DNA of 64,000 nucleotides from the NCBI RefSeq assembly GCF_964019385.1, contig NC_088646.1, positions 13,905,405-13,969,404 of the forward strand, given 5' to 3'. Position numbers and translations under genes: made by a program. The DNA comes from Sycon ciliatum (lineage: Eukaryota; Porifera; Calcarea; Leucosolenida; Sycettidae). Positions 1 to 9,849 of the stretch are shown here, in pieces; the stretch's first letter is position 1; each line of letters starts with the position of its first letter. The notes beneath the pieces were generated by a model. That model saw nothing but the letters and a program-made list of their open reading frames with translations, was not told where the DNA came from and ran no database searches.

Positions 1-3000
1 AGTCTCTTCTTTATTGACCGGGGGTTGTGTTCACCAGTCTCTTCTTTATTGGCCGGGGGTTGTGTTCACCAGTCTCTTCTTTATTGGCCGGGGGTTGTGT
101 TCACCAGTCTCTTCTTTATTGGCCGGGGGTTGTGTTCACCAGTCTCTTCTTTATTGGCCGGGGGTTGTGTTCACCAGTCTCTTCTTTATTGACCGGGGGT
201 TGTGTTCACCAGTCTCTTCTTTATTGGCCGGGGGTTGTGTTCACCAGTCTCTTCTTTATTGACCGGGGGTTGTGTTCACCAGTCTCTTCTTTATTGGCCG
301 GGGGTTGTGTTCACCAGTCTCTTCTTTATTGGCCGGGGGTTGTGTTCACCAGTCTCTTCTTTATTGGCCGGGGGTTGTGTTCACCAGTCTCTTCTTTATT
401 GGCCGGGGGTTGTGTTCACCAGTCTCTTCTTTATTGGCCGGGGGTTGTGTTCACCAGTCTCTTCTTTATTGGCCGGGGGTTGTGTTCACCAGTCTCTTCT
501 TTATTGGCCGGGGGTTGTGTTCACCAGTCTCTTCTTTATTGGCCGGGGGTTGTGTTCACCAGTCTCTTCTTTATTGACCGGGGGTTGTGTTCACCAGTCT
601 CTTCTTTATTGACCGGGGGTTGTGTTCACCAGTCTCTTCTTTATTGGCCGGGGGTTGTGTTCACCAGTCTCTTCTTTATTGGCCGGGGGTTGTGTTCACC
701 AGTCTCTTCTTTATTGACCGGGGGTTGTGTTCACCAGTCTCTTCTTTATTGGCCGGGGGTTGTGTTCACCAGTCTCTTCTTTATTGGCCGGGGGTTGTGT
801 TCACCAGTCTCTTCTTTATTGGCCGGGAGTTGTGTTCACCAGTCTCTTCTTTATTGGCCGGGGGTTGTGTTCACCAGTCTCTTCTTTATTGACCGGGGGT
901 TGTGTTCACCAGTCTCTTCTTTATTGGCCGGGGGTTGTGTTCACCAGTCTCTTCTTTATTGACCGGGGGTTGTGTTCACCAGTCTCTTCTTTATTGGCCG
1001 GGGGTTGTGTTCACCAGTCTCTTCTTTATTGGCCGGGGGTTGTGTTCACCAGTCTCTTCTTTATTGGCCGGGGGTTGTGTTCACCAGTCTCTTCTTTATT
1101 GGCCGGGGGTTGTGTTCACCAGTCTCTTCTTTATTGGCCGGGGGTTGTGTTCACCAGTCTCTTCTTTATTGGCCGGGGGTTGTGTTCACCAGTCTCTTCT
1201 TTATTGGCCGGGGGTTGTGTTCACCAGTCTCTTCTTTATTGGCCGGGGGTTGTGTTCACCAGTCTCTTCTTTATTGACCGGGGGTTGTGTTCACCAGTCT
1301 CTTCTTTATTGGCCGGGGGTTGTGTTCACCAGTCTCTTCTTTATTGACCGGGGGTTGTGTTCACCAGTCTCTTCTTTATTGACCGGGGGTTGTGTTCACC
1401 AGTCTCTTCTTTATTGGCCGGGGGTTGTGTTCACCAGTCTCTTCTTTATTGACCGGGGGTTGTGTTCACCAGTCTCTTCTTTATTGGCCGGGGGTTGTGT
1501 TCACCAGTCTCTTCTTTATTGGCCGGGGGTTGTGTTCACCAGTCTCTTCTTTATTGGCCAGGGGTTGTGTTCACCAGTCTCTTCTTTATTGGCCGGGGGT
1601 TGTGTTCACCAGTCTCTTCTTTATTGGCCGGGGTTGTGTTCACCAGTCTCTTCTTTATTGGCCGGGGGTTGTGTTCACCAGTCTCTTCTTTATTGGCCGG
1701 GGGTTGTGTTCACCAGTCTCTTCTTTATTGGCCGGGGGTTGTGTTCACCAGTCTCTTCTTTATTGGCCGGGGGTTGTGTTCACCAGTCTCTTCTTTATTG
1801 ACCGGGGGTTGTGTTCACCAGTCTCTTCTTTATTGGCCGGGGGTTGTGTTCACCAGTCTCTTCTTTATTGGCCGGGGGTTGTGTTCACCAGTCTCTTCTT
1901 TATTGGCCGGGGGTTGTGTTCACCAGTCTCTTCTTTATTGGCCGGGGGTTGTGTTCACCAGTCTCTTCTTTATTGGCCGGGGGTTGTGTTCACCAGTCTC
2001 TTCTTTATTGGCCGGGGGTTGTGTTCACCAGTCTCTTCTTTATTGGCCGGGGGTTGTGTTCACCAGTCTCTTCTTTATTGGCCGGGGGTTGTGTTCACCA
2101 GTCTCTTCTTTATTGACCGGGGGTTGTGTTCACCAGTGTCTTCTTTATTGACCGGGGGTTGTGTTCACCAGTCTCTTCTTTATTGGCCGGGGGTTGTGTT
2201 CACCAGTCTCTTCTTTATTGGCCGGGGGTTGTGTTCACCAGTCTCTTCTTTATTGACCGGGGGTTGTGTTCACCAGTCTCTTCTTTATTGGCCGGGGGTT
2301 GTGTTCACCAGTCTCTTCTTTATTGGCCGGGGGTTGTGTTCACCAGTCTCTTCTTTATTGGCCGGGGGTTGTGTTCACCAGTCTCTTCTTTATTGGCCGG
2401 GGGTTGTGTTCACCAGTCTCTTCTTTATTGACCGGGGGTTGTGTTCACCAGTCTCTTCTTTATTGGCCGGGGGTTGTGTTCACCAGTCTCTTCTTTATTG
2501 ACCGGGGGTTGTGTTCACCAGTCTCTTCTTTATTGGCCGGGGGTTGTGTTCACCAGTCTCTTCTTTATTGGCCGGGGGTTGTGTTCACCAGTCTCTTCTT
2601 TATTGGCCGGGGGTTGTGTTCACCAGTCTCTTCTTTATTGGCCGGGGGTTGTGTTCACCAGTCTCTTCTTTATTGGCCGGGGGTTGTGTTCACCAGTCTC
2701 TTCTTTATTGGCCGGGGGTTGTGTTCACCAGTCTCTTCTTTATTGGCCGGGGGTTGTGTTCACCAGTCTCTTCTTTATTGGCCGGGGGTTGTGTTCACCA
2801 GTCTCTTCTTTATTGGCCGGGGGTTGTGTTCACCAGTCTCTTCTTTATTGGCCGGGGGTTGTGTTCACCAGTCTCTTCTTTATTGACCGGGGGTTGTGTT
2901 CACCAGTCTCTTCTTTATTGGCCGGGGGTTGTGTTCACCAGTCTCTTCTTTATTGGCCGGGGGTTGTGTTCACCAGTCTCTTCTTTATTGACCGGGGGTT

Positions 3001-3076
3001 GTGTTCACCAGTCTCTTCTTTATTGGCCGGGGGTTGTGTTCACCAGTCTCTTCTTTATTGGCCGGGGGTTGTGTTC
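1..3076. repeat. 35-bp tandem satellite, about 88 units
   Basis: A 35-bp unit beginning agtctcttctttattg is repeated head to tail from the window edge to 3076, where it stops abruptly in unique sequence, so the array continues beyond the window. Units fall into two classes by one base (ttattgGccg or ttattgAccg). There are rare private variants: a G-to-A in the G run near 828, a CCAGG variant near 1559, a one-base deletion near 1631 and a gtgtc variant near 2137. The unit has no stop codon in any + frame and 35 is not a multiple of 3, which produces long spurious open frames; these are not genes. Confidence 0.98.
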
Positions 3077-4490
3077 AAGGTAGCATATCGGTTGACAGTG
3101 TACAGTCAAATGTCACGTATTATTTTGGTCACCACTTACCCGCGGAGCAGCAGTTTTTGACTATACTGGAACCTTCCTGTAAAGATCACTGGATCCGCCG
3201 CTGTGAGCTCATCGGATATCTGACTCTGGCAAGAAGACTCTTTCCTGACAAACACTCATTTGCCTCATCTCACTCCCTCCCGCCTGACTCTTCCTTATCT
3301 ATCTTACCATTACCTTCATCTTCTGTTTCCCCTTATCCGTCTCCTCCTCTATATCTGCCCTTACTGCTGTGTTCTCATCTACTTCCTCCTCAGGCGCGTG
3401 CCCCGTATGGGTTCCTGGGTGCGCGGAACCCCCCTTTTTTCGCTCAAAATGCAGGATTTTGCTTCATTTTTGAAATTTTTTCCGGGGAGGGGGGGCGGAA
3501 CCCCCTTGAAGGGCACCGGCGCACTCGCCTGCTCCTCATCCTGCTCCTGTTGTTTCTTCTCCTTGTGATCAGCTCTTCCTGCCATCGCATACTGGTCCAA
3601 CTGTCTCCTAGTACTAATTTCTCCTACTCATTGGCCTTAACTGTTCCTGGCATGAATATCTTGAATATTTAGCTGTCGTCCTCCGAGGTATCAGGTGTGG
3701 GTGCTGCAATATGCCTGGATGGTCTGCCTTTTTGAGTGGGTACTGCATGTGCATGTGCATTTGTAAGCTCTGTGAGTGTCGGCGGTGTCGGGGTGTGTAT
3801 GGGTTTATCTACCCCGAACCCGCTAGCCCCCAGCGGAGCTGGTGGAGGTTCCGGTGATAGCAGAGCACAGGTTGTGCTCACAGTTTTGGCATTTTGAGGC
3901 CCAGCATCTGGTATTGTCTCGGGCTGTGTCAGTGACATAAGGGCCGGGTACTTGCACGGTATGTCAGGTTTTGGCCGTTTGGCTTTAAGCTGCATCCGCC
4001 GGTAGAGCGGTGCAGTGGTACTGGATGATTACTATACAATTACATTACCAACAAGTGCCATGCTGTGTGGTGATGTCTGCGGCCTTCTTTCTCTTCTTTC
4101 TCTTCTTTCTCTTCATAACGGGCCCTGATTTCTCTTGTCCGACACATTCAGTTGTCCAGCATGAAGTAGTCAGATATGTGACATTTGACTGTATTGTCGC
4201 AGTTGGTAATTTCTAACGGAGACTGTTAATAGTGGCGATTAATAAAATCAGTTGTGCTGTCATTGTAACACGTGTCTCGTTGACGACACACGCACACAAG
4301 TTCCAGGTAAGTCCAATTCGAGTTAACCATAACGTTATCTTGTGACTATCATCAGTGGTTGTCATCACTCAAGGGATTGAACAAAAAGGACAGTGCAACT
4401 GATTTTACTTATTGCCATTATTAAACTGTTGTTTCCACGGCATGTATTTAGAGACCGTTCAGATGTTCTTTCTTTCTTTCCTTTGCACAG
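3077..4490. other. non-coding stretch, no recognised gene
   Basis: Unique sequence between the satellite and the first decarboxylase exon found. It has pyrimidine-rich runs around 3290-3400 and 4085-4115. A 108-aa proline-rich minus-strand ORF (3669-3995) is open but unrecognised. I see no conserved domain or splice-supported exon here. Earlier decarboxylase exons, which must exist, were not found in the window. Confidence 0.5.
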
Positions 4491-4523
4491 CGAGATCGAG
4501 AGGATGGACTTTTCCCCATTTAT
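4491..4523 (+). CDS. group II PLP-decarboxylase, exon (33 nt)
   Basis: A short exon between a pyrimidine-rich acceptor ending in gcacag and a gtgagt donor. It translates in phase 0 to RDREDGLFPIY. In animal aromatic L-amino acid and histidine decarboxylases the matching stretch (a D..GL.PF. pattern) comes just before the strand leading to the cofactor pocket. The next exon, at 5435, continues in the same frame and matches the following family motif, which is the main support for so short an exon. Upstream exons (N-terminal swap domain, substrate loop) are not visible. Confidence 0.65.
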
Positions 4524-5085
4524 GTGAGTTATCACTCTTGGCCAGTCAAGGAAGTACTTTAATCCTGCAGGTATAAGTTAGTTGTGACATGTCATTCCAC
4601 ATGGCATGGCAACTTAGAGGCCATTTAAATTATCACTGTTTGCTTTTTCAAGAATTTTTCCTACTGAAGGTGGCTTATTGGGCTCTTTGGAGATAATGTA
4701 AAATGGGCAATGTTTGAAACATAGAAAATGTTAGCAATATCTGCAAGAAGAGCATGATGCTAGTATCAACCAGCGCAAAGTAAAACTTCAATAGTGAGTG
4801 CATGCAACTTGGGAGGCTCAATTCTATCAAAGATAAGAAATGAAACGGAAGCTTCACGAGGGTGAATTGTAACAAGCCAAATGCGGCCTATATCCTGCAG
4901 CACTGTACTTTGTTAACAGTGATGGGTGGGTGGTTGGTTGGTTGGTTGTTACTTTGCGTTGTCGAATTGTGGTTAGACCGTACTGTCCACGTGGGCGTGG
5001 GAAGGTATTTTAGGGTGGTATGGTCAGTCACCTGAAGTACAATAATTATACTTGTGGGGTTGGGGTGCCCCCCCCCCCCTGCAGT

Positions 5086-5368
5086 CAGGCATAGTGGGAT
5101 GGTCTAAGACCATGATTGAGAAACAGAGGGTACCAGGTTCAAGTCCGCGGCTTGGAAGCAGAATGATTTTTTCCAGCTGTGCTTCGAGGGAAACATCGAT
5201 GCAGCGAATGGGATTTTCAGTCTTTGACAACTTTGCTGGTGGGCTGATCTACTTACCTCCCACCGCTTTAGGAGGAGCATCTGTGCCTTTGATCTTTGCA
5301 GGGTGGTGGCGTTCCTACGGGTGCTGAAAACTCAATTCAACTGAGTCTCAAGCGACCCGTAAAAATAA
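5086..5368 (+). repeat. SINE family B, copy 1 (tRNA-derived head)
   Basis: Starts caggcatagtgggatggtct and contains a pol III B-box-like stretch ggttcaagtcc. It ends in an A-rich tail after gcgacccgt. A second copy at 30452-30767 (+) and a 5'-truncated inverted copy near 52278-52455 share the body, including catcgatgcag/catggatgcag, ccaccgctttaggag and gtggcgttcctacgg. A tRNA-like head, a shared body and an A-rich 3' end are the hallmarks of a SINE. It lies in the decarboxylase intron just before the 5435 exon. Confidence 0.75.
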
Positions 5369-5434
5369 AAATTAAGCGAGGAATTCACTCTCCAAAGTAC
5401 AGAGTTTCTTTTTTTTTAATGCTGGTTTTCGCAG

Positions 5435-5501
5435 GTCATGGTGGAACTTGGATCAGGACCAGGCTGCTTCTTTGATAATCTGAGCGAGATTTCAAAAATT
5501 G
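5435..5501 (+). CDS. group II PLP-decarboxylase, exon (67 nt)
   Basis: Acceptor ttttcgcag, donor gtaagg. It encodes VMVELGSGPGCFFDNLSEIS followed by KI and a split codon. It aligns with the conserved decarboxylase stretch V.ATLGTT..C.FDNL.EI that lines the cofactor site. The family's TLGTT is here ELGSG, an unusual substitution. The exon starts in phase 0 and ends with one base of a codon that the next exon (7571) completes, so the three exons join without a frame break. Confidence 0.8.
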
Positions 5502-5921
5502 GTAAGGATGTTGTGACAGAGGTGGTGTTAATTACAGTCACGGGGACTCAGGGACTCAGGGACCATCTGTAAACACCAATATGTCAGTTTCCACATGAAA
5601 TATTGTAATTTCTCCTCATATGGTCCTACGCTCCCCTCTCCCTCCTCCACTGCCAGCAATGATCCCTGTCTCTGCAGCAGATCTGCAAGGATGTCCTTAC
5701 ACTCGTTAGAAGAGCAGACTCTGCCATGCATTGCAATTTGCTTTGCCCCACCACCGTCACTCCCGCAACAGTGTACACAGATCTTTCCCATTAGCTATCA
5801 TTGAGGAGTTGAATCTTCTTCCACAAGCGCTTCTACCAACACCAACTGCTCTACCTCGCAACAAGACTTAGTTTACAAGTACTGTCAACACTTTAAGAGT
5901 AACGACCCTCGGTCGTACATA

Positions 5922-6202
5922 CCGTACTTCCGCACATATAAGCGCATGTGCTTATGTCCGGACAGAAGCGCACCCCTCAATTATAAGCGCATGTGCTTAT
6001 ATGTGAACACTATTGGTGAAACACCCGGGAGCTGAATATACTGCTGAGCATTGTGATAACACTGTTGTTTGAGGCACAGACAAACCTTTATTGCACATAT
6101 AAGCGCATGGGCTGCTACCCGAACATGTTCACACAGCAACACATCTTTTTTGTAGCAAATTTTCACTTATAAGCCCATGGGCTTATATGTGGGGAAGTAC
6201 GG
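5922..6202. mobile_element. MITE with TA-flanked terminal inverted repeats
   Basis: The left end reads TA-CCGTACTTCCGCACATATA and the right end is its near-perfect inverse (tatatgtggggaagtacgg-TA). The inside is a series of self-complementary 'ataagcgcatgtgcttat' modules. TA borders and lack of coding capacity fit a Tc1/mariner-type MITE. The terminal CCGTA.TTCC is shared with the MITE at 30820-31138. Confidence 0.7.
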
Positions 6203-6740
6203 TAAGAAAAGTGTCGTTATTCAAGAGTTGTCGTTACTTGTGCGGTTGAAAGTATGTAGTCAAAAGATCGCTAGGTGCGAAGATTGTGTCGTTATTGGCA
6301 AGTAATTGTGATAGCCGAGGTCATTATTGTGATAGCCGAGGTGGGCATTATTCATCATGCAGGTTGACTGTACATGTACCTATGATCTGCTGACTGCTGA
6401 CTGGCATTTGGCTACTACTCACCTGTAACCCTGAATAGCTGCCGCCACCGCACTGAGCTGGTTTCACATGGCCAGCTTACCCATGCTTTGAAGTATCCTC
6501 TCTCCCTGGTCATATTACATGGCTGACTTTCACATCCTATTCAAGTTACCCCATCAGAACTGTGTTCTCAGATTCATCTGTGCACATTTGTTGACTGTGC
6601 TGTCACCTTTGATTGGCGTTGCTCACTAGTGCTCCTGTTTGGTTTGTTTCCAGTTAGTTTTTCTTCTGTTTGGCACACATGAGCAGTGTTGATACCGAGA
6701 CCCTTAGTCGGTTTAGCTGCTCTTGCCCCGCCTCCACTGC

Positions 6741-7200
6741 TTCGACTACCATCGCTATGTACCTCCATTCGACTACCATCGCTATGTACCTCCATTCGAC
6801 TACCATCGCTATGTACCTCCATTCGACTACCATCGCTATGTACCTCCATTCGACTACCATCGCTATGTACCTCCATTCGACTACCATCGCTATGTACCTC
6901 CATTCGACTACCATCGCTATGTACCTCCATTCGACTACCATCGCTATGTACCTCCATTCGACTACCATCGCTATGTACCTCCATTCGACTACCATCGCTA
7001 TGTACCTCCATTCGACTACCATCGCTATGTACCTCCATTCGACTACCATCGCTATGTACCTCCATTCGACTACCATCGCTATGTACCTCCATTCGACTAC
7101 CATCGCTATGTACCTCCATTCGACTACCATCGCTATGTACCTCCATTCGACTACCATCGCTATGTACCTCCATTCGACTACCATCGCTATGTACCTCCAT
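6741..7200. repeat. 27-bp minisatellite, 17 units
   Basis: Seventeen essentially identical 27-bp units (core cgactaccatcgctatgtac). The period is a multiple of 3 and no unit carries a stop in several frames, so 9-residue repeat proteins appear to be encoded on both strands (for example MEVHSDGSR on the minus strand). The array lies inside a decarboxylase intron, and nothing in the flanking sequence supports translation. Confidence 0.95.
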
Positions 7201-7570
7201 GCTGGTGTTTGCACCATGATGGTTTGAGGCTGTCTTGTACTTAAAATACCCCATTACCCCATCGTTTTTTCGTAGCTCTTTGACGGTCCTATTTTCTTCT
7301 TATAAATTAATCCTGGGCTCTCCACCCAAGTCTAAATAATGGATACGCTGGTTACGCGTACGCTGTTACGCTGCTGCTACGCTGGTGGTGTTAGTGGATA
7401 TTATAGCGTAACTTGTAGCTCTTTGGTCCTCTTTTCTTCTTACCGGGTATAAAGATCTGCGTGCACCTACGTACTTATATTTGTGTCTGGATTTGGCATC
7501 AATGTGACTTATGTTTGAACAGTGTCCGTGTGTGCATGTTGTGGTCTTTCTAAACTATGCTTTGTTGCAG

Positions 7571-7665
7571 CAAAGAGAGAGAACCTATGGCTGCATGTCA
7601 ATGCTGGCTCAGTAGGCTCTGCTTTTGCTTGTCCAGAGTTCCGCAAATCTCTAACAGGAATTCAG
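7571..7665 (+). CDS. group II PLP-decarboxylase, cofactor-site exon
   Basis: Acceptor tttgttgcag, donor gtgagg. The first two bases complete the codon left open by the 5435 exon. It encodes A then KRENLWLHVNAGSVGSAF and ACPEFRKSLTGIQ. In aromatic L-amino acid and histidine decarboxylases this is the LHVDAAYAGSAFICPEFR signature, whose Asp contacts the PLP pyridine nitrogen. Here Asp is Asn and the following Ala-Ala-Tyr-Ala is changed, while the flanking W, H, GSAF and CPEFR are kept. The identity of the family is clear. Catalytic competence is doubtful, so it may be a diverged or pseudoenzyme member. Confidence 0.85.
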
Positions 7666-7829
7666 GTGAGGATGAGTAAAGAGAAGTATGTTTTTAATCA
7701 ATGTGTTGGCCACTGATGTTATAACCTGGTGCACTGCAGCATTTCGTAGTGTATTGCGGGTCGGAAGGGTGCCATCGCAGCAACCAATGGGCTAGGGTGT
7801 GCAGGTTGCATTTTGCGATGGTGTATAGT

Positions 7830-7899
7830 GGTTTGTGTGCACAACTCGATAGTGGTTTGTGTGCACAACTCGATAGTGGTTTGTGTGCACAACTCAATG
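7830..7899. repeat. 24-bp tandem repeat, 3 units
   Basis: Three nearly identical units of atagtggtttgtgtgcacaa plus four bases, in the intron shortly before the Polinton insertion. No coding role is apparent. Confidence 0.8.
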
Positions 7900-8084
7900 C
7901 TTGCATTCAGAGTGTGCATTGTGTAGAAGCTACTGGTTGCAGAAACATGTCCGGATCAGAGTGACATGATGCCGATGAAGCTAACAGCTTGAAGCGACTA
8001 TATCCCTCCCCAGAGCCCATTTGAGAGCATCTGCTTGTATCCCTGTGTCACTACATGTAGCAGTGCAGCACCCGTTTTGCCTGC

Positions 8085-8090
8085 AATACA
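8085..8090. repeat. 6-bp target site duplication, left (AATACA)
   Basis: AATACA directly precedes the first base of the left TIR (agtagtatag). The same six bases directly follow the last base of the right TIR (ctatactact) at 21348-21353. Six-base duplications are diagnostic of Maverick/Polinton integration. Confidence 0.95.
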
Positions 8091-8145
8091 AGTAGTATAG
8101 TGCGGTGAGGGTTCTGGGACAAAAGTGACCTTTGACCCCTGGCTG

Positions 8146-8845
8146 CCAAATAAGGAAGAATAGTCCATATATGGCAGATGACCTTTGACCTTTGAGTTGA
8201 CCTTTGAGGTGCCATATAAGGCTGAATAGTCCATATATGGAAGATGTCATTTGACCTTTGACCTTTGTGGTGACCTTTGACCTTTCCGTATACGGATGAA
8301 TAGTCCATATATGGAAGATGTCACTTTGACCTTTGACCTTTGACCTTTGAGCTGCCATATAAGGCTGAATAGTCCATATATGGAAGATGTCATTTGACCT
8401 TTGACCTTTGCTGTGACCTTTGCCCTTTCCAAATACGGATGATTGGTCCATATAAGGAATGTGACCTTTGACCTTTGGGATTGACCTCTGTGCTTTATAT
8501 GGAAGTAGTGGCTATATAGGGTGATATGGTAGAATGTGCTATATATGTCTGGATGGTCTATAGTGGGGGTGAAGTGTCCTTATAAGGACGGTGCACGTGG
8601 TTCAGATCATATAAGGCATCTTCCATAGTGGGGAGAAGTGTCCTTATAGGGAAGGTGTACACGGTTGAGGTCATATAAGGCATGTGTCATAAAGGGGTGA
8701 AGTGTCCTTATAGGGAAGGTGTACACGGATGATGTCATATAAGGCATATTCCATAGTAGGGTGAAGTGTCCTTATAGGGAAGGTGTACATGCTGTAGTTT
8801 TTAAATAAGGCATATTCCATAGTGGGTGGAAGATGCCTTATATGG
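8146..8845. promoter_or_regulatory. array of CArG boxes and DR1 nuclear-receptor motifs, left TIR
   Basis: Perfect CC(A/T)6GG boxes start at 8146, 8165, 8212, 8231, 8305, 8355, 8374, 8448, 8578 and 8836. CC(A/T)6GG is the SRF core site. Perfect TGACCTTTGACCT (inverse AGGTCAAAGGTCA, the DR1 site of HNF4/RXR/COUP-type receptors) starts at 8179, 8252, 8271, 8327, 8334, 8395 and 8462. A random CArG match is expected about once per 16 kb at equal base composition. The motifs sit in tandem units, so a repeat expansion is an alternative to selection. A regulatory function is inferred, not shown. Confidence 0.6.
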
Positions 8846-8940
8846 CATGCGTATCCTGGCCAGGTCATATAAGGCATGCAGTCATAGTTGAAACAATCAT
8901 TGAGGGCCTTTCTGTCTGAGGCTTTGAAGAAAAGAAGCAT

Positions 8941-9017
8941 CATGTAACAAAGCTGGGTTCGTACCCGCAACCTCTCGTACGGAAGGCATGAACTGTACCA
9001 AACGACCAGGACGACTA
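8941..9017 (-). other. tRNA-like module 1 in left TIR
   Basis: Read on the minus strand this stretch contains gagaggttgcgggtacgaac, which resembles a T-arm/B-box, and a D-arm-like tggtcgtttggtacag about 30 bases upstream. The same gagaggttgcgggtt stretch occurs in SINE family A at about 35515. The fold is imperfect, so this is a tRNA-like or SINE-head sequence rather than a tRNA gene. It is duplicated at 9083-9160 and mirrored in the right TIR. Confidence 0.45.
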
Positions 9018-9082
9018 CACACAAGACCCAAGGCTCAAATCGCCTATTTATACCCGGGCCGTAAAGAAGGAAAAAAACGCAT

Positions 9083-9160
9083 CATGTAACAAAGCTGGAT
9101 TCGTACCCGCAACCTCTCGTACTGAAAGCACCAACTGTACCAAACCACCACGGACGACTA
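9083..9160 (-). other. tRNA-like module 2 in left TIR
   Basis: Second, slightly diverged copy of the module at 8941-9017, sharing catgtaacaaagctgg, the gtacccgcaacctctcgtac B-box region and the gtaccaaac A-box region. It could provide internal pol III promoters or be the remains of a captured SINE head. Confidence 0.45.
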
Positions 9161-9341
9161 TGCAGAAGAGGGAAGGCTCAAATTGACTACATATACTGGG
9201 ACCGAAGCTCACCAAGGTCTCGCTGGATGAGACATCAGCGACCTATCGACAATGTCATCGAGCATGGAAAGAAGGGTGGGTGGTGGTGGTGGGATCAGCA
9301 TGACATCCAACAGATGGACAGTCGCCAACAATCACTACCCG

Positions 9342-9435
9342 TGCAGGATCATGATGCAAGTCAACCCAGCACGCGTACAGAGCACTCGTTTCATTTATTT
9401 TATTTTTTATTTTTTCATATGAATGACATTGTGAA
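9342..9435. other. short non-coding gap between left TIR and integrase tail
   Basis: About 90 bases with a T-rich run (tttattttattttttatttt, 9396-9416). On the coding (minus) strand this becomes an A-rich sequence just after the integrase stop. No ORF or clear signal besides this. Confidence 0.5.
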
Positions 9436-9849
9436 TCATGATCTAAGACTGTTCACATCCTTCTTTGTGAGCCAGGTATTGAATTTATTATCCGTGTAGC
9501 CTTTCCATTGCACAAGACGTTGATCCTTGTTGTATTTCAACACCTTATCGAATCTCAAACCGGTCTCTCTGGCGTGTTGCAGTTCTGCTTCGTAAAACGA
9601 TCCGATGATGTGTTCTCCCATCAGATCACGAATCCTGTAGGTGTGTGGTGATGTTGGTAGGATGTCATCCACCCTGAATACTTCCTCCGTCCAGTTTGCA
9701 GTGTAGCCCTTCTCGAAATGACGCTTAGATACGGTTAAGCGCACCTCATCATCCACTTTGAACTTGGGTTTCGACTGCAGGGGGTCTTGTTGATCTGCAT
9801 CTTTTGGTATTCTACCGTTCGATGCTTCGGTAGGTGTCATCCCAATGCT
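9436..9849 (-). pseudogene. integrase C-terminal part with chromodomain, beyond an in-frame TGA
   Basis: This 134-residue stretch (ATG at 9840) is in the same frame as the upstream protease-integrase ORF, separated by the TGA at 9850-9852 and three further codons. It starts with the MTPTEA motif that in retroviral-type and Polinton integrases follows the conserved YN.S.H sequence ending the core domain. It continues with a beta-rich DNA-binding region and ends in a chromodomain-like LVQWKGYTDNKFNTWL (W-K-G-Y...TW). It would guide or stabilise integration complexes on chromatin. The TGA splits one integrase; independent initiation at 9840 or readthrough is possible but unproven. Confidence 0.85.

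Larger units (their letters stand above)
8091..9341 (+). repeat. left terminal inverted repeat (1,251 bp)
   Basis: Inverse of 20014-21347. From the outer end inwards it holds a block rich in tgacctttgacct and ccatatatgg (8120-8480), then four units of about 65 bp containing agtgtccttata and catataaggcat (8570-8840), then two tRNA-like modules (8941-9017 and 9083-9160), and a GTGGTGGTGG run near 9280. The innermost shared bases are cgccaacaatcactacccg. Confidence 0.95.

Noticed and set aside
14..3160. Long + strand ORFs through the 35-bp satellite
   Set aside because: The unit lacks stops in all three + frames and its length cycles the frames; the ORFs are by-products of repetition, many with non-ATG starts.
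3669..3995. 108-aa Pro-rich minus-strand ORF
   Set aside because: Open with an ATG, but low complexity, no homology recognised, no splice or promoter support; only mentioned.
5880..6372. Outer MITE enclosing 5922-6202 (tactgtcaac ... gttgactgta ends)
   Set aside because: Terminal similarity covers only about 10 bases and then fails; too weak to call.
6574..7254. 226-aa repeat protein (MEVHSDGSR units) and ORFs in other frames over the 27-bp array
   Set aside because: Several frames on both strands are equally open, the array lies in a host intron, and no signal selects one frame.
8671..9024. Identical 117-aa ORF in both Polinton TIRs (also 20358-20711), and 85-156-aa ORFs at 7981-8451
   Set aside because: They run through tandem regulatory-type units, so identity follows from the inverted repeat; composition is not protein-like.
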